Shown: in pieces, positions 58,651 to 64,000 of the stretch
Layout: every line of letters begins with the position of its first letter
How positions within the stretch are numbered: the stretch's first letter is position 1
Origin: Bradyrhizobium commune
GTDB lineage: Bacteria; Pseudomonadota; Alphaproteobacteria; Rhizobiales; Xanthobacteraceae
Direction: 5' to 3'
NCBI RefSeq assembly: GCF_015624505.1
Contig: NZ_CP061379.1
Coordinates: 1,116,001 to 1,180,000, forward strand
Length of the DNA: 64,000 nucleotides
Notes under the pieces: model-generated
Seen by the model: the letters and a program-made list of their open reading frames with translations, nothing else
Databases searched by the model: none
Told to the model about the DNA's origin: nothing
Position numbers and translations under genes: made by a program

Positions 58651-59678
58651 TATCGTTCCGTCAGCTTCAGCTCGATGCGGCGGTTGCGCTTGTAGGCGTC
58701 CTCGGTGTTGGCGGTGTCGAGCGGCTGGAATTCGCCAAAGCCGGCGGCAACCAGGCGCTGCGCCGGCACGCCGAGCGAGATCAGATATTGCACCACCGAG
58801 ATCGCGCGCGCCGCGGAGAGGTCCCAGTTCGACTTGAAGTTCGGCCCGTTGACCGGGCGTACGTCGGTGTGACCGTCGACGCGCAGCACCCAGGCAATCT
58901 CGGGCGGGATCTTCTTGTCGAGCTCGATCAGCGCGTTCGCGACAGTGTCGAGCTCGGCGCGGCCTTCAGGCAGCAGCGTCGCCTGGCCGGTGTCGAAGAA
59001 CACTTCGGACTGGAACACGAAGCGGTCGCCGACCACGCGGATGTCGGGGCGATTGCCGAGAATGGCGCGCAAGCGCCCGAAGAACTCGGAGCGGTAGCGC
59101 GACAATTCCTGCACGCGCTGCGCCAAAGCAACGTTCAAGCGAGAACCCAGATCGGCGATGCGGTTCTGCGATTCCTTGTCGCGCTTCTCGGATGCGTCGA
59201 GCGCCTCTTCCAGCGCCGCCAATTGCCGGCGCAGCGCGCTGATCTGCTGGTTCAGCACCTCGATCTGCGCCAGCGCCCGCGCCGAGACGGCCTTCTCGGA
59301 ATCCAGCGCCTTGCCGAGCTCGGTGGTCTTGCCCTGCGCGTCGTTGCCGGCGGCAGCTAAGCCGTCATAGAGGCCCTTGATGCGGTCGCGCTCGGACTCC
59401 GCCGAGGCGAGGCCGGCCTTCAACGACGAGACCTGGTCGTCGAGCGTGAGCTTGCCGAGCTTTTCCAGCGACAAGAGCTCGTTGAGCTGCGCGATCTTGG
59501 CGTTGAGCAGCTCCAGCGCCTTGTCCTTGCCGGTCACCTCCTGCGACAGGAAGAACTGGACGACCAGGAAGACCGACAGCAGGAACACGATCGACAGCAC
59601 CAGCGTCGACAGCGCATCGACGAAGCCGGGCCAGTAATTGAAGGCGCCTTCGCTGCGGCGGCCGCGGGCTAGAGCCAT
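58650..59678 (-). CDS. MotB/OmpA-like peptidoglycan-binding protein of a 5:2-type ion-driven complex
   Basis: A 342-residue protein. A single N-terminal membrane helix follows an aspartate (D21 in GFVDALSTLVLSIVFLL), the proton-carrying position of MotB/ZorB-type subunits. A long coiled coil (about 45-195, with LEEALDASEKRDKESQNRIA) leads to an OmpA-like domain (about 205-340: VFFDTGQATLLPEGRAEL, VDGHTDVRPVNG, NWDLSAARA, KRNRRIELKL). It would anchor to peptidoglycan while forming an ion channel with the MotA-like protein at 60097. No flagellar genes are near, so it is not the flagellar stator. Confidence 0.88.
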   Translation of the reverse strand: MALARGRRSEGAFNYWPGFVDALSTLVLSIVFLLSVFLVVQFFLSQEVTGKDKALELLNAKIAQLNELLSLEKLGKLTLDDQVSSLKAGLASAESERDRIKGLYDGLAAAGNDAQGKTTELGKALDSEKAVSARALAQIEVLNQQISALRRQLAALEEALDASEKRDKESQNRIADLGSRLNVALAQRVQELSRYRSEFFGRLRAILGNRPDIRVVGDRFVFQSEVFFDTGQATLLPEGRAELDTVANALIELDKKIPPEIAWVLRVDGHTDVRPVNGPNFKSNWDLSAARAISVVQYLISLGVPAQRLVAAGFGEFQPLDTANTEDAYKRNRRIELKLTER

Positions 59679-59714
59679 TCGAGTGCCTTTGCGTTGTCGT
59701 TGTCTGCCCTGGCG

Positions 59715-60080
59715 TTATGGGAGATGGCAGACTGCTTCGATATTGTGACCGTCCGGATCGAGCACGAACGCTCCGTAGTAGTTTGCATGGTAATGCGGAC
59801 GTAATCTGGGCGGTCCGTTGTCCTTGCCGCCCGCGGCGATCGCTTCATCGTAGAAACGCTCCACGGTCGCCCGGTCGGGCGCCGTAAAGGCGATATGTGC
59901 GGCCGTTTGGGTCGGCTCACGCAGGCCGATCCAGAAGAAGGCCTTTGGACGGATGCCATAGCCGGCGAAGCGTTCGCCATCGGCGTACAAGCGCGTGATC
60001 CCCAGGGCGCGCAAGGTCCGATCGTAGAACGCCTTCGACCTCTCGATATCGGTGATGCCGATTGTGACGTGATCCAGCAT
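59715..60080 (-). CDS. VOC family protein (glyoxalase/dioxygenase fold)
   Basis: A 121-residue single VOC module. MLDHVTIGITDIERSKAFYD is the standard start, with metal-ligand-type residues H4 and E-rich end HNIEAVCH (the last strand). HIAFTAPDRATVERFYDEAI is typical. It resembles the small glyoxalase/bleomycin-resistance-like enzymes; the substrate is unknown. It sits between the MotA-like and MotB-like genes, 16 and 36 bases from them, so it is co-transcribed with an unrelated complex. Confidence 0.9.
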   Translation of the reverse strand: MLDHVTIGITDIERSKAFYDRTLRALGITRLYADGERFAGYGIRPKAFFWIGLREPTQTAAHIAFTAPDRATVERFYDEAIAAGGKDNGPPRLRPHYHANYYGAFVLDPDGHNIEAVCHLP

Positions 60081-60096
60081 GGCCGCTCTCGATCAA

Positions 60097-61134
60097 CTAA
60101 CTCTTCTCGGGCTGGCGCGCGATGCGCTCCAGCAGGCGGCGGATCTCGCGGTTCTGCTCGCCCTGGCCGTCGGCCCATTCGCGGATCATCTGCTGCTCGG
60201 TCCGCATATGCGAGACCAGCGCCTGGATCGCCTCGGCGAGGCTCGCCATCGCCGCGGTGGTGCCGCGGCTGGCGCTGCCTTCCTCGAGCACGGAGCGCAA
60301 GCGCTCGACAGCGGCCTGAAGCTCGCCGCTGGCAACGCCGCCGCCACCGCTGACGGCCGCAACGGCAACCTCGCCGCTGCCATATTCGCGCACGGTGGTG
60401 GCGAGCCAGTCCTCGAGGTCGGTGTAGAAGCGGTTTTGGGCCTGGCTCGATTGCAGGTCGAGGAAGCCGAGGATCAGGGAGCCTGCGAGGCCGAACAGCG
60501 AGCTCGAAAACGAGATGCCCATGCCGCCGAGCGGGGCGGCCAGCCCCTCCTTCAGCGTGTCGAACAGAGCGCCGGCATCGCCGCCGACCTTGAGCCCGTC
60601 GATCACCTTGCCGACCGAGCCGACCGTCTCGATCAGGCCCCAGAAGGTGCCGAGCAGGCCGAGGAAGACCAAGAGGCCCGTCATGTAGCGGGAGATGTCG
60701 CGGGCTTCGTCGAGGCGGGTCGCGATCGAATCGAGCAGATGCCGCATGGTCGTCTGCGTGATGCTCATCCGCCCGGTGCGCTCGCCGCCCAGGATCATCG
60801 CCATCGGCGCCAGCAGCTTCGGGTGCCGCGCCGGTGCCAGACCGGGATCGGCGATGCGGAAATTGTTGACCCAGGACACCTCGGGGTAGAGCCGGATGAC
60901 CTGGCGGAAGGCCAGCACGATGCCGATGAACAGCACCGCCCCGATCAGGGCGTTCAGTCCCGGATTGGCGAAGAAGGCCTGGATGATCTGCTTGTAGAGC
61001 ACCACGCCCACCAGCGTGCACAGCACCAGGAAGACCAGCATCCGCACCAGGAAGACGCTGGGCGAGGACAGTTTTGTGTACTCGATCTCGATGGTGGAGC
61101 GGGGCGAGGCGCCTGACGGCATGGCCGGTATCAT
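60097..61134 (-). CDS. MotA/TolQ/ExbB-like membrane subunit
   Basis: A 345-residue protein with four helices at about 28-50, 58-78, 150-175 and 200-228. GLLVFLGLLGTFWGLIETVG is the MotA/ExbB/TolQ-type helix 3, and GGMGISFSSSLFGLAGSLIL helix 4. A C-terminal coiled segment (about 265-340) lies in the cytoplasm. With the MotB-like protein it should form a pentameric ion channel that pulls on or reads the cell wall. Such pairs are conserved in rhizobia outside flagellar loci and their function is unknown. ATG 61134 or the ATG four codons later (MPSGASP) are the possible starts. Confidence 0.85.
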   Translation of the reverse strand: MIPAMPSGASPRSTIEIEYTKLSSPSVFLVRMLVFLVLCTLVGVVLYKQIIQAFFANPGLNALIGAVLFIGIVLAFRQVIRLYPEVSWVNNFRIADPGLAPARHPKLLAPMAMILGGERTGRMSITQTTMRHLLDSIATRLDEARDISRYMTGLLVFLGLLGTFWGLIETVGSVGKVIDGLKVGGDAGALFDTLKEGLAAPLGGMGISFSSSLFGLAGSLILGFLDLQSSQAQNRFYTDLEDWLATTVREYGSGEVAVAAVSGGGGVASGELQAAVERLRSVLEEGSASRGTTAAMASLAEAIQALVSHMRTEQQMIREWADGQGEQNREIRRLLERIARQPEKS

Positions 61135-61301
61135 CCGTTACGAAAGCTTGCTTCCGCACTATGGCACAGCGCCGGCCCAAAAAAAGCGCCGGATGTGCGG
61201 ATTTCGGGACAGGGCGCGGAACCCAAAGCTGAAACCGCGCTTTGATATCTGCGTATTTTGCAAAACTTCGACAGTCCACAGGCTTAGCTCGGATTTTTTG
61301 C

Positions 61302-62123
61302 ATGGCGACGTATCTTGGGGGGCTGGCGGCCATCGCGCTCTCGCTCGCGGTGCTGATGGCGCTCGCCTGGGTCGTGCAGCAGCGCACCGGCAATTCCGGC
61401 TGGGTCGATACGATCTGGACCTTAGCGGTCGGCGTGGTCGGCGCGGCCAGCGCGCTGTGGCCGGTTGCGGGTGAGGGGCCCCATGCGCGGCAGTGGCTGG
61501 TCGCGGGTCTGGTCGCGCTGTGGTCGGTCCGGCTCGGCACCCATATTGCGATCCGCACGGCCGGAATCACCGACGATGCCCGCTACGCGACGTTTGCCGC
61601 CGAATGGGGCCTCAGCGCCCCGCGGCGGATGTTCATCTTCCTGCAAAACCAGGCGCTCGGCTCGGTGCCGCTGGTTTTCGCGATCTTCGTCGCCGCACAT
61701 GTCCCCGCGCCGGGCTTGCGCGTTCAGGATGTTCTCGGTGCCGCGATCCTGCTGATCGGCATCGCAGGCGAGGCGATCGCCGACGCGCAATTGCGTCGCT
61801 TCCGGCATGACCCTGCCAACCATGGCAAGGTGTGCGAGGTCGGGCTGTGGCGCTGGTCGCGCCATCCCAATTATTTCTTCGAATGGCTTTGCTGGCTCGC
61901 TTTTCCCGTGATCGGGCTTGCGGCCGGTTATCCCTGGGGCTGGGCCAGCCTGCTCGCGCCGGTCTTCATGTACTGGATCCTGGTCCACGTCACCGGCATT
62001 CCGCCGCTGGAGGCGCAGATGCTGCGCTCGCGCGGCGAGCGCTACCGCGCCTATCAGGCGCGCACCAGCATGTTCTTTCCCCTGCCGCCCAAACAAGAAC
62101 AGACCAAGGGAGTGGTCGCATGA
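61302..62123 (+). CDS. DUF1295 family membrane protein
   Basis: A 273-residue protein with about seven hydrophobic segments. WRWSRHPNYFFEWLCWLAF is the DUF1295/steroid-5-alpha-reductase-C-terminal signature, and the end YWILVHVTGIPPLEAQMLRS is typical. The R-H-P-N-Y-F/L motif recalls the isoprenylcysteine methyltransferase and 5-alpha-reductase fold, so it may be a lipid reductase. The ATG at 61302 opens the first helix. Its stop overlaps the start of the CFA-like gene (ATGA), which points to a joint lipid-modifying role. Confidence 0.85.
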   Translation: MATYLGGLAAIALSLAVLMALAWVVQQRTGNSGWVDTIWTLAVGVVGAASALWPVAGEGPHARQWLVAGLVALWSVRLGTHIAIRTAGITDDARYATFAAEWGLSAPRRMFIFLQNQALGSVPLVFAIFVAAHVPAPGLRVQDVLGAAILLIGIAGEAIADAQLRRFRHDPANHGKVCEVGLWRWSRHPNYFFEWLCWLAFPVIGLAAGYPWGWASLLAPVFMYWILVHVTGIPPLEAQMLRSRGERYRAYQARTSMFFPLPPKQEQTKGVVA

Positions 62124-63148
62124 GCGTCGCCTCCACCATCATCGGGACTGCCGAACGCGTGCCGCTGCCGGACCTTGTGGTCCGCGCCGCGATCCAGCGC
62201 CTGTGCTCGCGCACCGCGACGCGCCTTGCCGCGCACAGCGCGTCCGACGATGCCGCCTTCGCGGGACGGATGATGTTGCGGCCGATCGCCGAGCATACCG
62301 ACGCCGCCAACATCCAGCATTACGAAGTGCCGCAAAGCTTCTTCGCGCAGGTGCTGGGCCCCAACCGCAAATATTCGTCCTGCTTCTACAAGACCGATGC
62401 GACCACCTTGCAGGAGGCGGAGGAGGAGGCGCTGCGCCAGACCGTCGAGCATGCCGGCCTCGCCGACGGCCAGACCATTCTCGAGCTCGGCTGCGGCTGG
62501 GGTTCGCTGTCGCTGTGGATGGCGCGTCAGTTTCCGCACGCGAAGATCACCGCCGTGTCGAACTCGCAGTCGCAGCGCGCCTATATCGAGGACATCGCGC
62601 AGCAGCGCGGGCTCTTGAATTTGCGCGTCGTCACCGCCGATATGAACGTGTACGCGCCGGAAGGCCAGTTCGACCGCATCGTCTCGGTCGAGATGTTCGA
62701 GCACATGATGAACTGGCGCAAGCTGATGACGCGCGTGCGCTCATGGCTCGCCCCCGAGGGGCGCTTCCTCATGCACATCTTCACCCACCGCGCCGGCTCT
62801 TATCTGTTCGACCGCGCCAATCGCGAGGACTGGAACGCGCAGCACTTCTTCACCGGCGGGGTGATGCCGAGCCATCATCTCATCCGGCAATATGCCGACA
62901 TCTTCGACATCGAGAAGGAATGGTGCTGGAGCGGCGCGCATTATCAGCGCACGGCAAATGACTGGCTCGCCAATTTCGATCGCAATCGCGACGCGATCGA
63001 AGCGACCTTGCGCAACGTCTATGGCGACGAAACTTACCTATGGATTCGCCGCTGGCGCTGGTTCTTCCTCGCGACAGCAGGCCTGTTCGGCTACGCCGAC
63101 GGAACGGAGTGGGGCGTCAGCCACTACCGGATGAAGGCGGCGGATTAG
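62120..63148 (+). CDS. cyclopropane-fatty-acid-synthase-like SAM methyltransferase
   Basis: A 342-residue enzyme with SAM motif LELGCGWGSLSLWMARQFPH (121-140). It has the CFA-type N-terminal segment IQHYEVPQSFFAQVLGPNRK and the C-terminal GYADGTEWGVSHYRMK. It is shorter than enteric CFA synthase (382), lacking part of the N-terminal domain. It belongs to the CFA-like group that includes fatty-acid methylases of the UfaM type in Rhodobacter, so the product could be a methylated rather than a cyclopropane acyl chain. That point is inference. It is coupled to DUF1295 by a 4-base overlap. Confidence 0.85.
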   Translation: MSVASTIIGTAERVPLPDLVVRAAIQRLCSRTATRLAAHSASDDAAFAGRMMLRPIAEHTDAANIQHYEVPQSFFAQVLGPNRKYSSCFYKTDATTLQEAEEEALRQTVEHAGLADGQTILELGCGWGSLSLWMARQFPHAKITAVSNSQSQRAYIEDIAQQRGLLNLRVVTADMNVYAPEGQFDRIVSVEMFEHMMNWRKLMTRVRSWLAPEGRFLMHIFTHRAGSYLFDRANREDWNAQHFFTGGVMPSHHLIRQYADIFDIEKEWCWSGAHYQRTANDWLANFDRNRDAIEATLRNVYGDETYLWIRRWRWFFLATAGLFGYADGTEWGVSHYRMKAAD

Positions 63149-63163
63149 CGGGCACGATCGTGA

Positions 63164-63505
63164 CTAGGCAGCCTTGCGGGCTCGCGGCTTCGCTGACCTG
63201 CGCGGCTTGCCGGGCTTTCTCGGCAAGGGACGCGCAGTCAAACCTAAGCCTAGCGCGCGCAACACCCCCAGCATCGTCGAAAATTCCGGGTTGCCCGCCT
63301 CGCCGAGGGCCTTGTACAACCCCTCGCGGCTCAGCCCCGCAGATTTTGCGATCTCGCTCATGCCGCGGGCACGCGCAACAATATTCACAGCGTCACGGAT
63401 GAATGCCGCGTCACCAGTCTCAAGCGCCGCCGTAATGAATTCGGCCTGCGCTTCCGGCGTATCCAAATATTCCGCCGCATCAAATGGTGTCGTTTTCAGC
63501 GCCAT
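63164..63505 (-). CDS. antitoxin of higBA-type module (HTH, HI1420-like)
   Basis: A 113-residue protein. EYLDTPEAQAEFITAALETG leads into a helix-turn-helix at about 48-85 (GMSEIAKSAGLSREGLYKAL, then GEAGNPEFSTMLGVLRALGL), the pattern of the addiction-module antidote proteins near RelE/HigB toxins. A lysine/arginine-rich tail (KPGKPRRSAKPRARKAA) follows. GGAG lies eight bases before the ATG at 63505. It starts 4 bases after the toxin gene, in toxin-first order as in higBA. It would neutralise the toxin and repress the operon. Confidence 0.85.
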   Translation of the reverse strand: MALKTTPFDAAEYLDTPEAQAEFITAALETGDAAFIRDAVNIVARARGMSEIAKSAGLSREGLYKALGEAGNPEFSTMLGVLRALGLGLTARPLPRKPGKPRRSAKPRARKAA

Positions 63506-63509
63506 CGCT

Positions 63510-63803
63510 TTACTCCAGTTCCGCAAGCATCGCACGTGCCCGCTTGATGTCCGCGTCTTGCTTTCGCTTGTCGCCACCGCAGAGCAGGATGACCATCGCG
63601 GCTCCGCGTTGCGCCGCATAGAGTCGGTATCCCGGGCCGTAGTCGATTCTGAATTCAGACAGGCCCGCACCCAAGGACTTCACGTCGCCAAGCGCGCCCC
63701 GTTCGATCAATGCGATTCGGCTTGCGATGCGCGCAACTGCGCGACGGTCGCGTAACCCGGCAAGCCAGCCTCGAAATGCTTCAGTCTGTACAACATCGAC
63801 CAC
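63510..63803 (-). CDS. toxin of higBA-type module (RelE/HigB-like, possibly leaderless GTG start)
   Basis: A 97-residue protein if begun at the GTG at 63803. TEAFRGWLAGLRDRRAVARI, GDVKSLGAGLSEFRIDYGPG and YRLYAAQRGAAMVILLCGGDK followed by KRKQDADIKRARAML match the addiction module killer protein (HI1419) branch of the RelE/ParE fold, an mRNA-cleaving or gyrase-inhibiting group. There is no Shine-Dalgarno box. A promoter (-35 TTGCCT, -10 TACATT, 17 apart) would place the transcription start at the GTG itself, so the messenger may be leaderless. The open frame continues to 63968 but has no better start. Confidence 0.82.
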   Translation of the reverse strand: MVDVVQTEAFRGWLAGLRDRRAVARIASRIALIERGALGDVKSLGAGLSEFRIDYGPGYRLYAAQRGAAMVILLCGGDKRKQDADIKRARAMLAELE

Positions 63804-63810
63804 GAATGAG

Positions 63811-63839
63811 AATGTAAACCATAGTTCACAGCAAGGCAA
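63811..63839 (-). promoter_or_regulatory. higBA promoter with overlapping operator
   Basis: On the minus strand TTGCCT (63834-63839) and TACATT (63811-63816) are 17 bases apart. Between them an imperfect dyad GTGAAC-tatg-GTTTAC (63814-63829) overlaps the -10, as expected for autorepression by the antitoxin. The remainder, 63840-64000, holds no gene or element I can support. Confidence 0.5.
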
Positions 63840-64000
63840 GGCTGGGTGAGCGGATGTCACGTGCCGTATGCGATGGCATCGTCCGCATGCGAGAGGGGAG
63901 CGAGCGCGGCTCGACCGATCAACCTGAAGCCATTCCGCTCCCGACGTTGCGATGTTCTGTCGCAGCACGCCGCGACGGAACCCTGACTCACAATCCGGTG

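Noticed and set aside
58650..61134. Possible Zorya-type defence system
   Set aside because: ZorA/B-like subunits are seen, but no ZorC, ZorD (helicase/nuclease) or ZorE gene is adjacent, and the MotA-like tail is short.
1..64000. CRISPR arrays, tRNA and rRNA genes, integrase or transposase genes
   Set aside because: I looked for regularly spaced direct repeats, tRNA-like TPsiC arms and recombinase motifs and saw none. A covariance search could still find a tRNA I missed.

Overview
The window is a gene-dense, GC-rich chromosomal segment. It most resembles an alphaproteobacterium of the order Rhizobiales, probably a Bradyrhizobium or close relative. I base this on the gene content: a fused CysN/CysC sulfate adenylyltransferase-APS kinase, DUF2865, DUF459, DUF1465 (RcdA-type), DUF1192, DUF2849 and DUF934 proteins, a TfdA-alpha-like dioxygenase and two large tandem chemoreceptors. 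At least a dozen GC-rich palindromic repeats also sit between genes. The assignment is from recalled family knowledge, not a search. I see no rRNA, tRNA, prophage, insertion sequence or CRISPR array, so this looks like ordinary core chromosome with small accessory pieces.

Layout. 1-7.3 kb: a cut RidA-type gene, a TetR regulator beside an OpgC-type acyltransferase, an MFS carrier, two small envelope/stress proteins, an AI-2E-family permease, an L,D-transpeptidase and a DUF2865 protein. 7.3-14.5 kb: two tandem chemoreceptors, a 51-residue membrane protein and malate synthase G. 14.6-26.2 kb: a sulfur-assimilation locus. cysNC and cysD run leftward; cysG-DUF2849-cysI-DUF934-cysH and the sulfate importer sbp-cysT-cysW-cysA run rightward from an AT-rich divergent control region. 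26.3-29.8 kb: a CAP-domain lipoprotein, a patatin-like lipase coupled to 3-hydroxybutyrate dehydrogenase, and a TauE/SafE permease. 29.9-36.9 kb: a branched-chain-type ABC importer whose second permease is fused to an ATPase, an aliphatic nitrilase and a divergent LysR regulator. 36.9-49.6 kb: a polysaccharide flippase, a DsbD-N-like protein, YqgE, a TfdA-like dioxygenase with two short-chain dehydrogenases, a CsbD-like protein, a DUF459 protein, a lytic transglycosylase, galU and a diguanylate cyclase. 49.7-58.2 kb: a GGDEF/EAL protein, a quinone oxidoreductase, DUF1192, a candidate small RNA, rcdA, rpmE and an ABC exporter. 58.2-64 kb: a MotA/MotB-like pair with a VOC gene between them, a DUF1295-CFA-type methyltransferase pair and a higBA-type toxin-antitoxin module.

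How the genes work together. The sulfur block could take sulfate from uptake (Sbp-CysTWA) through activation (CysDN, with CysC fused) and reduction (CysH, CysI with siroheme from CysG) to sulfide. CysH carries the cysteine pattern of an APS reductase, so the fused APS kinase is probably for PAPS-dependent sulfation. The liv-like importer, nitrilase and LysR gene form a plausible inducible nitrile or amide uptake and hydrolysis unit. The least explained items are the structured RNA candidate upstream of rcdA, the MotA/MotB-like operon and the composite palindromic repeat present in two copies.
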